This document shows positions 44,974 to 52,969 of a DNA stretch of 64,000 nucleotides, piece by piece. This DNA comes from Streptomyces zaomyceticus (GTDB lineage Bacteria > Actinomycetota > Actinomycetes > Streptomycetales > Streptomycetaceae): assembly GCF_014656215.1 (NCBI RefSeq), contig NZ_BNBZ01000003.1, forward strand, positions 372,001 to 436,000, given 5' to 3'. Positions within the stretch are counted from its first letter, which is position 1, and each line of letters starts with the position of its first letter. Made by a program: the position numbers and the translations under genes. The notes below the pieces were generated by a model. That model did no database searches, was not told the origin of the DNA, and was given only the letters and a program-made list of their open reading frames with translations.

Positions 44974-45018
44974 AAAAAGCTCCTCGAGAGACCAGGACCC
45001 CTGGTGTTCGAGGGGTCC
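44974..45018 (-). terminator. Possible expression platform of the SAM riboswitch
   Basis: On the minus strand GGACCCCT pairs with AGGGGTCC (45018-45011 and 45002-44995). Sixteen bases on lies TTTTT (44978-44974). A competing CCAGG-GGT-CCTGG fold overlaps the second arm. This looks like an alternative-fold expression platform directly after the aptamer. Confidence 0.5.
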
Positions 45019-45020
45019 GC

Positions 45021-45130
45021 GCTTGCCGTAGACCTCGCTGCCTACGGCCTGGTCATCACCCGGGGCACCCCGCCACGGACGGAGGGTTGCCGGACAGCAA
45101 GCCGGGGCCAAAACGCTGTCACTCGTGACC
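45021..45130 (-). promoter_or_regulatory. SAM-IV-type S-adenosylmethionine riboswitch
   Basis: Read on the minus strand the element starts GGTCACGAGTGACAGCG (45130-45114), continues GGCCCCGGCTTGCTGTCCGG then CAACCCTCC, then GGCGGGGTGCCCCGGGTGAT and GACCAGG. It closes with the extra hairpin CCGTAG...CTACGG needed for the SAM-IV pseudoknot. These blocks match the actinobacterial SAM-IV consensus as I remember it. It controls the class V aminotransferase gene. The whole 412-bp gap 44806-45217 is this leader plus the trpD terminator. Confidence 0.88.
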
Positions 45131-45166
45131 TGTAGAGCATCCTGCCACATGATCGCCGAAGCGCAA

Positions 45167-45195
45167 GACCCCGGTCCGCATGCTGGACCGGGGTC
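45167..45195 (-). terminator. Terminator after trpD
   Basis: GACCCCGGTCC (45167-45177) and GGACCGGGGTC (45185-45195) form a perfect 11-bp stem with a 7-nt loop, 22 bp past the trpD stop. Confidence 0.82.
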
Positions 45196-45217
45196 GGGGT
45201 GAATCCCGCGCGGAACG

Positions 45218-46282
45218 CTAGGCGTTGCTGACGGCGACCCAGCGTTCCAGGGCCCGGCGGGCCTCACCGGAGTCGATCGCCTCCGCGGCCTGTTCGATGC
45301 CCGCGCGGATCTGCTCCACCAGGGTGCCCTCCCCCGGCGCGAGGGCGGTCAGCGCCGCCGCGGAGTTGAGCAGCACGGCGTCCCGGACCGGACCGGTCTC
45401 CGCCGCGAGCAGCCGGCGGGCGACGTCGGCGTTGAAGGAGGCGTCGGCGCCGCGCAGGGCCTCCACCGGGACGAGGTCGATGCCGACGTCCCGGGGGTCG
45501 AAGGCCTCCTCCCGCACCGAGCCGTCGCGGACCACCCAGACCCGCGACGTGGCCGTGGTGGTCAGCTCGTCCAGACCGTCGTCGCCGCGGAAGACCAGCG
45601 CGGAGGAACCGCGCTCGGCGAGCACCCCGGCCATGATGGGGGCCATCCGGGCGTCGGCGACACCGGTGGCCTGGGCCCTGACCCGGGCCGGGTTGGTGAG
45701 CGGACCGAGGAAGTTGAAGGTGGTCCGGATGCCCAGCTCCTTGCGGGCGGCGGCGACGTGCCGCAGCGCCGGGTGGAACTTCACCGCGAAGCAGAAGGTG
45801 ATCCCGGCCTCCTCGGCGACCTCGGCGACCCGCCGCGGGGTCAGCTCCAGGTTGACGCCGAGCTTCTCCAGGACGTCGGAGGCGCCGGAGGCCGAGGACG
45901 CGGCCCGGTTGCCGTGCTTGACGACCTTGGCGCCGGTGCCGGCGACGACGATCGCGGACATCGTGGAGATGTTGACGGTCTTGGCGCCGTCGCCGCCGGT
46001 GCCGACGATGTCGACGGAGGGGCCGGGCACGTCGATCGTGTTGGCGTGCTCGTACATGGTGCGGACGAGGCCGGTGATCTCGTCGACGGTCTCGCCCTTG
46101 GCACGCAGGGCGACCGCGAAGCCGGCGATCTGGGCGTCGGTGGCCTCGCCGCGCAGGATCCGGTCCATCGCCCAGGCGGTGTCCTCGGCGCTCTGGTCGC
46201 GGCCGGTGAGCAGACCTTCGAGCACGACGGGCCAGGAGCGGCCCGCCGACGTAGGTCCTCCAGCGGGGGTCGCAGCGCTCAT
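45218..46282 (-). CDS. trpD: Anthranilate phosphoribosyltransferase
   Basis: A 354-residue enzyme that adds phosphoribosyl to anthranilate, the second step of tryptophan synthesis. The PRPP and Mg motifs are [19 protein letters not shown] near 94, [18 protein letters not shown] near 122, [16 protein letters not shown] near 165, and NFLGPLTNP near 188. ATG 46282 (MSAATPAGG) is the start. It is not linked to the other trp genes except through the fused trpE 27 kb away. It sits beside the qcr operon, as trpD (Rv2192c) does in M. tuberculosis. Confidence 0.96.
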   Translation of the reverse strand: MSAATPAGGPTSAGRSWPVVLEGLLTGRDQSAEDTAWAMDRILRGEATDAQIAGFAVALRAKGETVDEITGLVRTMYEHANTIDVPGPSVDIVGTGGDGAKTVNISTMSAIVVAGTGAKVVKHGNRAASSASGASDVLEKLGVNLELTPRRVAEVAEEAGITFCFAVKFHPALRHVAAARKELGIRTTFNFLGPLTNPARVRAQATGVADARMAPIMAGVLAERGSSALVFRGDDGLDELTTTATSRVWVVRDGSVREEAFDPRDVGIDLVPVEALRGADASFNADVARRLLAAETGPVRDAVLLNSAAALTALAPGEGTLVEQIRAGIEQAAEAIDSGEARRALERWVAVSNA

Positions 46283-46344
46283 GGCAGCTCCTGGTCAGTC
46301 CGTAGTGGATACGGCCCCACCCTATCGACCCCCGGGGACGGCGA

Positions 46345-46375
46345 AGAGCCCCGTCCATCGAATGGACGGGGCTCT
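46345..46375. terminator. Terminator between qcrB and trpD
   Basis: AGAGCCCCGTCCA and TGGACGGGGCTCT form a perfect 13-bp stem around a 5-nt loop. It lies 40 bp past the qcrB stop and 30 bp beyond the trpD promoter side. Confidence 0.82.
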
Positions 46376-46414
46376 CACCGTGGCGACTTTCCGGAAAGTC
46401 GGGGGTTCAGGCGA

Positions 46415-48037
46415 TCAGTGGTGGCCGTGGCCGCTCTGGATCTCCTTGTACTCCTCGACCGTGGGCTTGGCGACCTGGTTGTCGTCCGCGTAGTAGCCCT
46501 TGTTGAGCTTGACCCGGAGCTTCTCGATGCGCCCGATCTTGCGCTCGACACCGTTCTCGTCGACGGCCGGCGGAAGCTCCGCGGCGGCGTACTGCTCGTG
46601 CGCCGTGAGGCGGTGCAGCTCGCCCTGGCTGAGCGGCTGGTGGATCTCGACGAACTCACCGTGCGGCAGGCGCTTGATGATGCCGGACTCGCGACCGTGC
46701 AGCACCTTCTCCTTGTCGCGGCGCTGGAGGCCGAGGCAGATCCGCTTGGTGACGATGAACGCGATGACCGGGCCGACGAAGAAGAAGATCCGCACGAACC
46801 AGGTGATCGAGTTGAGCGACAGGTGGAAGTGGGTCGCCCAGAGGTCGTTTCCACCACCCACGAGCATGATCATGTACGCGGTGATCCAGGCGACACCGAA
46901 ACCGGTGCGCGTCGGAGCGTTGCGCGGGCGCTGCGCGATGTGGTGCTCGCGCTTGTCGCCGGTGATCCACGACTCGATGAACGGGTACACCGCGATCGCC
47001 GCGAGGACCGCCGGGAAGATCGCCAGCGGGATCATCACACCGAGGACCAGCGTGTGGCCCCAGAGGTTGATCTCCCAGCCCGGCATGACACGGATCAGAC
47101 CCTCGGCGAAGCCCATGTACCAGTCGGGCTGGGCGCCGGTGGACACCTGGTCCGGGCGGTACGGGCCGAGGGCCCAGATCGGGTTGATCGAGGCGATCGC
47201 GGAGATGACCGCGATGACACCGAAGACCAGGAAGAAGAAGCCTCCGGCCTTGGCCATGTAGACCGGCAGCAGCGGCATGCCCACGACGTTCTTGTTCGTG
47301 CGGCCGGGGCCCTCGAACTGCGTGTGCTTGTGGAAGAACACCAGGATGAGGTGGGCCACCACGAGGCCGAGCATGATGCCGGGCAGCAGCAGGATGTGGG
47401 CCGAGTAGAACCGGGCCACGAAGTCGCCGCCGGGGAACTCCCCGCCGAACAGGAACATCGACAGGTACGTGCCGATGACCGGCACGGACAGGATCGCGCC
47501 CTGCATGAAGCGGACACCGGTGCCGGAGAGCAGGTCGTCCGGGAGCGAGTAACCGGTGAAACCGGTGAACATGCCCAGGAAGAACAGCAGGAAGCCGAAC
47601 AGCCAGTTGATCTCACGGGGCTTGCGGAACGCACCCGTGAAGAACACGCGCATCATGTGCACGAACATGCCGGCGAGGAAGATCAGCGCCGCCCAGTGGT
47701 GGATCTGCCGGATGAGCAGACCACCGCGCACCTCGAACGAGATGTGCATGGTCGAGTTGAACGCCTCGGACATCAGCTGTCCCTGGAGCGGGACGTACGG
47801 TCCGACGTACTCCACCTCGTTCATCGACGGGTGGAAGAACATCGTCAGATAGACGCCCGTCAGGATGATGATGAGGAAGCTGTAGAGGCAGATCTCGCCC
47901 AGCATGAAGGACCAGTGGTCCGGGAAGATCTTCCGCATGTTGGCCTTGGCCAGCGTGTAGATCCCCAGGCGACCGTCGGCCCAGTCGGCCACCCGCTCAC
48001 CGGCGGGTGCCTTCTTGGTATCGGTCACGGTGCTCAT
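46415..48037 (-). CDS. qcrB: Cytochrome bc1 complex cytochrome b subunit
   Basis: A 540-residue menaquinol oxidase subunit of the bcc complex. Eight or more membrane helices carry the heme-ligand His residues (HISFEVRGGLLIRQIHHWAA near 103-122, and FYSAHILLLPGIMLGLVVAH near 211). The quinol-site PDWYMG (as PEWY in others) is near 290. The extended C-terminus with Glu/Lys-rich segments and a GHGHH end is actinobacterial. ATG 48037 overlaps the qcrA stop by 4 bp. It is the last gene of ctaE-qcrC-qcrA-qcrB. Confidence 0.97.
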   Translation of the reverse strand: MSTVTDTKKAPAGERVADWADGRLGIYTLAKANMRKIFPDHWSFMLGEICLYSFLIIILTGVYLTMFFHPSMNEVEYVGPYVPLQGQLMSEAFNSTMHISFEVRGGLLIRQIHHWAALIFLAGMFVHMMRVFFTGAFRKPREINWLFGFLLFFLGMFTGFTGYSLPDDLLSGTGVRFMQGAILSVPVIGTYLSMFLFGGEFPGGDFVARFYSAHILLLPGIMLGLVVAHLILVFFHKHTQFEGPGRTNKNVVGMPLLPVYMAKAGGFFFLVFGVIAVISAIASINPIWALGPYRPDQVSTGAQPDWYMGFAEGLIRVMPGWEINLWGHTLVLGVMIPLAIFPAVLAAIAVYPFIESWITGDKREHHIAQRPRNAPTRTGFGVAWITAYMIMLVGGGNDLWATHFHLSLNSITWFVRIFFFVGPVIAFIVTKRICLGLQRRDKEKVLHGRESGIIKRLPHGEFVEIHQPLSQGELHRLTAHEQYAAAELPPAVDENGVERKIGRIEKLRVKLNKGYYADDNQVAKPTVEEYKEIQSGHGHH

Positions 48038-49086
48038 CCGCGCTCCCAGAAGGAAGGACCGACGGGCTCGTCGAAGTCGCCGAGCGCCTCCAGGAAGCCC
48101 TTGTCGTTCACGCCGATCCGCAGCTGCGGGAGGGCGTGACCGGCCGGGCCGAAGATGACGCGGGCGCCGTCGGAGAGGTCGAAGGTGGACTGGTGGCACG
48201 GGCAGAGGACGTGGTGCGTCTGCTGCTCGTACAGGGAGATCGGGCAGCCCACGTGGGTGCAGATCTTCGAGAACGCGACGATGCCCTCGTGCGACCACTC
48301 GAGCTCGCGCTTGTCCTTGATGTCCTCCGGCTGGATCCGGACGATCATCAGGGCGGCCTTGGCGATCTCGGTCTGGAAGTGGTGGTCGTGCTCCGAGAGG
48401 CCCTCGGGCATCGCGAAGGTCAGCGAACCGACCGCGACGTCCTCGGGACGAAGCGGCTCGTGCGTGTTCATGTTGATGAGCTGAAGGCCCTTGGTCCACA
48501 TGGTGGTCCGGAGCTTCTTCTCGGGCAGCGGGCCCATGTCACGCAGCAGGACGATGCCGGAGAGCGGTACCAGCGACAGCGCGCCGAACATCGTGTTGCG
48601 GATGAGCTTGCGGCGGCCCATGCCCGACTCGGCGGCACCGGCCGCGAAGTCCGACATGACCTTCGCCTTGGTCTCGGCGTCGGCCGCGATCGGGTGACGC
48701 TCGTCCGCGATCTCGACGTCGGACATCAGGGTGCGGGCCCAGTGGACCGCGCCCGCGCCGATGAAGAAGAGGGCGAGACCGAGGGTCCAGCCGAGCGCGA
48801 AGTTGAGCGCGGACACCCGGCCGAAGGGCCAGATGTACACGATCTTGTCGACCGGGAAGATCACGTACGAGGCGATGAAGCCGACGGTGGCCAGCATCGA
48901 CAGCGTGAACATGAAGGCGACCGCGCGCTCGGACCGACGGGCGGCCCGCTCGTCGATGTCCTGGATGCGGGGCTTGTGGGGCGGGAGGCCCGGGTCGGCG
49001 AACGGGTCGTCGGCGACCATCACCGCGCCGTGCGCGGTGTCCTGCCCTGCCGGCAGGTTCTCTTCTGGAATCTCTTGGCTACTCAT
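48034..49086 (-). CDS. qcrA: Rieske iron-sulfur subunit of the bcc complex
   Basis: A 350-residue [2Fe-2S] protein. Three membrane segments lie near 60-80, 95-115 and 165-185, as in the actinobacterial type, in contrast to one in mitochondria. The cluster motifs are CTHVGCP near 273 and CPCHQSTFD near 292. The long N-terminus (MSSQEIPEENLPAGQDTAHG) is acidic. It accepts electrons from quinol and passes them to QcrC. Genes qcrC, qcrA and qcrB overlap by 4 bp each, so they are translated together. Confidence 0.97.
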   Translation of the reverse strand: MSSQEIPEENLPAGQDTAHGAVMVADDPFADPGLPPHKPRIQDIDERAARRSERAVAFMFTLSMLATVGFIASYVIFPVDKIVYIWPFGRVSALNFALGWTLGLALFFIGAGAVHWARTLMSDVEIADERHPIAADAETKAKVMSDFAAGAAESGMGRRKLIRNTMFGALSLVPLSGIVLLRDMGPLPEKKLRTTMWTKGLQLINMNTHEPLRPEDVAVGSLTFAMPEGLSEHDHHFQTEIAKAALMIVRIQPEDIKDKRELEWSHEGIVAFSKICTHVGCPISLYEQQTHHVLCPCHQSTFDLSDGARVIFGPAGHALPQLRIGVNDKGFLEALGDFDEPVGPSFWERG

Positions 49087-49892
49087 GACTTCTTGGCCTT
49101 AGCGGTGTGGGCCGCGACCCAGATGGCAACTGCGATCAGCGCGCCCAGGCCGAAGACCCAGGCGAACAGGCCCTCGGAGACGGGACCGAGGCCACCGAGC
49201 GAGAGACCGCCCGGGCTGTCGGCCTTGTCACCGTTGACGGCCTGGACGTACGCGATGATGTCCTTCTTCTCCTTCTCCGGCATCGTCGAGTCCGGGAAGG
49301 AGGGCATGTTCTGCGGGCCGGTCTGCATGGCCTCGAACAGGTGCTTCGGGCTCACGCCTTCGAGGCTGGGGGCGTACTTGCCGTAGGTCAGCGCGCCACC
49401 CTCACCGGTGAAGTTGTGGCACTGGGCACAGTTGGTGCGGAACAGCTCGCCACCCTTGGCGATGTCGGCACCGTCAGGGCTGTACTGGCTTTCGGTCGGC
49501 GTGATCGGGCCGGCACCGAGAGAGGCGACGTACGCCGCGAGCTGATCGATCTCAGCCTGCGAGTAGATGACCTTCTTCTTCGGGACCTGGGCGCCCGGCT
49601 GCTGGGCCGGCATGCGACCCGTGCCGACCTGGAAGTCGACGGCGGCCGAACCGACGCCTACGAGGGACGGGCCGTCAGTGGTGCCCTGACCGCCGGTTCC
49701 GTGGCAGCTGGCGCAGCCGACGGAGTAGAGCTTCTTGCCCTCCTCGATGGCGAGGGACTGGGCGGTTTCATCGGCCTTCGCCGTGCCCGCGGGCGCGAAC
49801 GCGGCGTACAGCCCCCCAGTGGCCGCCAGCGCGAGAAGTAGGACGACGACCGCCGCCAGCGGATGGCGTCGTCGTGCGGAGAGCTTTTTCAC
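49083..49892 (-). CDS. qcrC: Diheme cytochrome c subunit of the bcc complex
   Basis: A 269-residue membrane-anchored cytochrome c. The N-terminal segment (PLAAVVVLLLALAATGGLYA) and a C-terminal membrane helix (about 240-262) hold it in place. Two heme motifs, CASCHG near 60-65 and CAQCHN near 155-160, make it the diheme subunit that replaces soluble cytochrome c in actinobacteria. It hands electrons directly to the aa3 oxidase. It follows ctaE after 74 bp and overlaps qcrA by 4 bp. Confidence 0.97.
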   Translation of the reverse strand: MKKLSARRRHPLAAVVVLLLALAATGGLYAAFAPAGTAKADETAQSLAIEEGKKLYSVGCASCHGTGGQGTTDGPSLVGVGSAAVDFQVGTGRMPAQQPGAQVPKKKVIYSQAEIDQLAAYVASLGAGPITPTESQYSPDGADIAKGGELFRTNCAQCHNFTGEGGALTYGKYAPSLEGVSPKHLFEAMQTGPQNMPSFPDSTMPEKEKKDIIAYVQAVNGDKADSPGGLSLGGLGPVSEGLFAWVFGLGALIAVAIWVAAHTAKAKKS

Positions 49893-49966
49893 GGATTACC
49901 CCGGTGTCAGGATCTTCTGCGTCGATGCTTGCTGGATGTCTCGGTCCGCCGTGACGGCGGCGCCGA

Positions 49967-50587
49967 TTACTTGATCATGTAGATCGTGGCGAAGAGGCCG
50001 ATCCAGACGACATCGACGAAGTGCCAGTAGTAGGACACGACGATGGCGGCGGTTGCCTGCTCGTGAGTGAACCTCTTGGCGGCGTACGTCCGGCCGAGGA
50101 CCAGCAGGAAGGCGATGAGTCCGCCCGTCACATGCAGGCCGTGGAAGCCGGTGGTCAGGTAGAACACGGAGCCGTACGGGTCCGACGAGAGCGAGAGGCC
50201 CTCGTGCTTCACCAGCTCGGTGTACTCGAAGACCTGCCCGCCGATGAAGATCGAACCCATCACGAACGTGATGATGAACCACGACCGGAGCTTCTTCACG
50301 TCGCCCCGCTCGGCGGCGAAGACGCCGAGCTGGCAGGTGAGGGAGGAGAGCACCAGGATCGTGGTGTTGGTCGCCGAGAACGGGAAGTTCAAGGCATCTG
50401 CCTTTTCCGCCCAGAACTCGGCACCCATCACTGATCGCAGGGTGAAGTACATCGCGAAGAGGGCCGCGAAGAACATCAGCTCGGAGCTCAACCAGATGAT
50501 GGTTCCGACGCTGGTGAGGTTCGGTCGATTGACCGACGGGTGCGCGTGCCCTGTTTCTACTGTCGTTACTGTCGCCACGACCGACAT
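49967..50587 (-). CDS. ctaE: Cytochrome c oxidase subunit III
   Basis: A 206-residue membrane protein with five predicted helices, the short actinobacterial form. Conserved segments are [20 protein letters not shown] near 32, [13 protein letters not shown] near 87, and [20 protein letters not shown] near 148. It supports assembly and proton flow in the aa3 oxidase. Unusually, its ATG (50587-50585) lies inside a perfect 21-bp palindrome, and no clear SD is visible upstream. It opens the ctaE-qcrCAB operon. Confidence 0.96.
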   Translation of the reverse strand: MSVVATVTTVETGHAHPSVNRPNLTSVGTIIWLSSELMFFAALFAMYFTLRSVMGAEFWAEKADALNFPFSATNTTILVLSSLTCQLGVFAAERGDVKKLRSWFIITFVMGSIFIGGQVFEYTELVKHEGLSLSSDPYGSVFYLTTGFHGLHVTGGLIAFLLVLGRTYAAKRFTHEQATAAIVVSYYWHFVDVVWIGLFATIYMIK

Positions 50588-50598
50588 TATGTCGGTCG
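50578..50598. promoter_or_regulatory. 21-bp perfect palindrome covering the ctaE start codon
   Basis: Arms CGACCGACAT (50578-50587) and ATGTCGGTCG (50589-50598) are exact inverted repeats around a single T. In the ctaE mRNA the start codon lies in the second arm, so a hairpin would hide it; at the DNA level it could be an operator. Confidence 0.75.
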
Positions 50599-50788
50599 CT
50601 TATCCCGCCCTCACTCCGGGGGGTGCCGTTCGGAGTGTCAGAGGGGTGTGTCAGGCCCGAACGGCCCAGCCCGAGGCTCCCCCGGCACCCTTCGAACAGG
50701 TGTTGAACGGGTGTTGACGGAGTGTGGACCGGAGTAGCATCCGCGCATCGGTCGACGACGACCACCCGCCTTCCCAGCCGGAGGAACG

Positions 50789-51190
50789 ATGCAGTCGAGT
50801 GCCACGGTCCTGGTCTACAGCGACGACGCGAACACCCGCGAGCAGGTACGGCTGGCGGCCGGGCGCAGGCCCGCGTCCGACGTTCCCCCGGTGGAGTTCG
50901 TGGAGTGCGCGACGCTTCCCGCGGTCCTGAAGCGTCTGGACGAGGGCGGCATCGACGTGTGCGTCCTGGACGGCGAGGCGGTGCCCGCCGGCGGCATGGG
51001 CGTCTGCCGGCAGATCAAGGACGAGGTCTTCCACTGCCCGCCCGTGCTGCTGCTCATCGGACGCCCGCAGGACGCCTGGCTGGCCACCTGGAGCCGCGCG
51101 GACGCCGCTGTCACCCTTCCGGTCGAACCGGTCGAGTTCGCGGCGTCCCTGGCGGCCCTGATCCGCTCGCGCCTGTCGATCGACGCGTGA
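50789..51190 (+). CDS. Atypical receiver-domain protein
   Basis: A 133-residue protein with the alternating beta/alpha layout of response-regulator receivers. The acidic pair is Asp12-Asp13 (VYSDDANTREQ) and the acceptor position is Asp61 (VCVLDGEA). The usual Thr/Ser (here Gly91) and Lys (here Leu110, in TLPVEP) are missing, so normal phosphorylation signalling is doubtful. There is no output domain. ATG 50789 has GGAGGA upstream. It is divergent from the ctaE operon, with about 200 bp between them, and may be tied to respiration only by position. Confidence 0.75.
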   Translation: MQSSATVLVYSDDANTREQVRLAAGRRPASDVPPVEFVECATLPAVLKRLDEGGIDVCVLDGEAVPAGGMGVCRQIKDEVFHCPPVLLLIGRPQDAWLATWSRADAAVTLPVEPVEFAASLAALIRSRLSIDA

Positions 51191-51195
51191 GCTGA

Positions 51196-52449
51196 TCAGA
51201 TCGACGGCCTGAGGCGGGCCTTCTCGGTGGTGGCGACCGGGCTTCCGGTGGCTTCCACCAGGGCGCTGCCCTGACGCCACTTGGCCCACTCCAGGTTCCA
51301 GTCGCCGAAGCCGTTGCCGAAGGTGTCCATCGTGTTGCCGTAGCTGTTGACGACGCGGACGATGTCGCCGGCGCGGACGGTCTCGTAGAACCAGGCCGCG
51401 TTGCCGGTCGACATGCCGACACAGCCGTGGCTGACGTTCGCCACGCCCTGGGAGCCCACGGACCAGGGCGCGGCGTGGACGTACTCGCCGCTCCAGGTGA
51501 CCCGGGTCGCGTAGTAGACGGGCAGGTCGTACGACTCGGAGCTGCCCTCCGCGATGCCGATGCTGGTGCCCCGCATCCGGACGTAGTACTCCTTGCCGAG
51601 GATCACTTTGATGCCGTTTCGGGTGGAGAAGCCCGGCTTGCCGGTGGTCACCGGAATGGTATTGATCACTTCTCCGTTGCGCCGAACGGTCATGTAGTGC
51701 GACCCGGCGTCCGCGACGGCCTCGATCCGGTCGCCGATGGTGAGCTTCAGCGGCGCGGAGGCGCCGCCGTAGAGCTTGTCGCCGACCTTGAGACCGTCCA
51801 GGTTGCCGGTCACCGTGACGCGCGCCCCGGCGGGCCAGTACTCCTTCGGGCGGAAGTGCAGCTTCTTGTCGTCCACCCAGTACCAGGAGCCCTCGACGGA
51901 GGGCGTGGAACGGACCTTGAGGGCCCGCTCGACTATCGCGCGTGACGCGCGGTCCTTGACGGCGAGACTGAGGTCGGCCGTGATGGGCTGTCCGACGCCG
52001 TAGGTGCCCGCCTCCGGCCCGAAGGTCGCGGTGAGCGCCCGTTTGGCCGGGGCCGTCTCGAAAGTGAACGTACGGGCACCTGGGGCGCCGTCCTCGTCCT
52101 CCGTCGCGACCCGGACGGTGTAGGTCGCTCCGGCCGCCAGGGAGGCCGTGGAGCGCCAGCGCTGCCCGTCCGCGGTGAGTTCGCCCGCCAGATGGCGGCC
52201 CGAGGCGTCGGTGGCGGTGACGTCGGTGATGCGCCCGTCGTCACCCTTGGTGGTGACCTCCAGGGGCTTCTCCGGGTCCGCCTTGGCACCGTCGGCGGGA
52301 GCGCTGACCGCGACCTGGTCGGCCGCGTCGTAGGCCCTCGCCGACAGCGGGTGGCCGTCCGGGCCCGCACAGGCGACGGCGCCCGCGGTGACGGTGAGGG
52401 CCAGAAGAGTGCAGCTCAGAACAGTCCGAATGCGCGGCGTGTCGTTCAT
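51196..52449 (-). CDS. L,D-transpeptidase lipoprotein with Ig-like domains
   Basis: A 417-residue exported enzyme. The lipobox is near AVAC (residue 27). Two Ig-like domains (about 45-135 and 140-235) precede a YkuD catalytic domain (about 245-385) with the motif VSHGCVGMS, nucleophile Cys about 343 and His two residues before. It forms 3-3 cross-links in peptidoglycan. The layout matches LdtMt2-type enzymes. ATG 52449 is the start. It follows the ctaCDF operon on the same strand, but a 19-bp hairpin terminator separates them. Confidence 0.94.
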   Translation of the reverse strand: MNDTPRIRTVLSCTLLALTVTAGAVACAGPDGHPLSARAYDAADQVAVSAPADGAKADPEKPLEVTTKGDDGRITDVTATDASGRHLAGELTADGQRWRSTASLAAGATYTVRVATEDEDGAPGARTFTFETAPAKRALTATFGPEAGTYGVGQPITADLSLAVKDRASRAIVERALKVRSTPSVEGSWYWVDDKKLHFRPKEYWPAGARVTVTGNLDGLKVGDKLYGGASAPLKLTIGDRIEAVADAGSHYMTVRRNGEVINTIPVTTGKPGFSTRNGIKVILGKEYYVRMRGTSIGIAEGSSESYDLPVYYATRVTWSGEYVHAAPWSVGSQGVANVSHGCVGMSTGNAAWFYETVRAGDIVRVVNSYGNTMDTFGNGFGDWNLEWAKWRQGSALVEATGSPVATTEKARLRPSI

Positions 52450-52500
52450 GACTTCACGCTAAGGACAATCCTCGGCACCAGCGCGTCGAGTGCTGCAAAA

Positions 52501-52542
52501 GAGGGGCCCGGACACTTCGGTGACGAAGTGTCCGGGCCCCTC
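52501..52542 (-). terminator. Rho-independent terminator of ctaCDF
   Basis: Perfect 19-bp arms (52501-52519 and 52524-52542) with a 4-nt loop. On the minus strand the stem is followed at once by TTTT, so this is a textbook terminator 28 bp past the ctaF stop. Confidence 0.93.
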
Positions 52543-52570
52543 TGGGTGCTCCGGAGCGGAGCGGGTACCG

Positions 52571-52969
52571 CTACTGGTTCTGGTTCTCGCCGCGGTAGAA
52601 CTCGAAGACCCAGCCGAAGAGGCCGACCAGGATCAGCGGGGCGGAGAAGTACAGGATCCACCAGCCCATCGCGATGGCGAGGAAGGCGAGCGCGCCGCCG
52701 ATGGCCAGCGACAGCGGCTGCCAGCTGTGCGGGGCGAAGAAGCCCACGTCACCGGCCTCGTCCGCGACGTCGGCCTCCTTGTCGTCCTGCGCCATCGCGT
52801 CGACACGCTTGGCCGTGAAGGCCAGGTAGTAGCCGATCATGATGGACAGGCCGAACGCGAGGAAGAGCGCCGTCGTGCCGACCGGCTCCTTGGACCAGAC
52901 GCCGTACAGGATCGCCATGGCAAGGATGAAGACGCTCAGCCAGATGAACATCTTGCCCTGGATCTTCAC
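52571..52969 (-). CDS. ctaF: Cytochrome c oxidase subunit IV (actinobacterial)
   Basis: A 132-residue membrane protein with four predicted segments: about 6-26, 32-52, 86-104 and 106-124. It starts [20 protein letters not shown] and ends in [14 protein letters not shown], the family signature. It is a small accessory subunit of the aa3 oxidase. Its ATG overlaps the ctaD stop by 4 bp (52966-52969), so it is translated with ctaD. The mycobacterial counterpart is the Rv2199c product. Confidence 0.93.
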   Translation of the reverse strand: MKIQGKMFIWLSVFILAMAILYGVWSKEPVGTTALFLAFGLSIMIGYYLAFTAKRVDAMAQDDKEADVADEAGDVGFFAPHSWQPLSLAIGGALAFLAIAMGWWILYFSAPLILVGLFGWVFEFYRGENQNQ

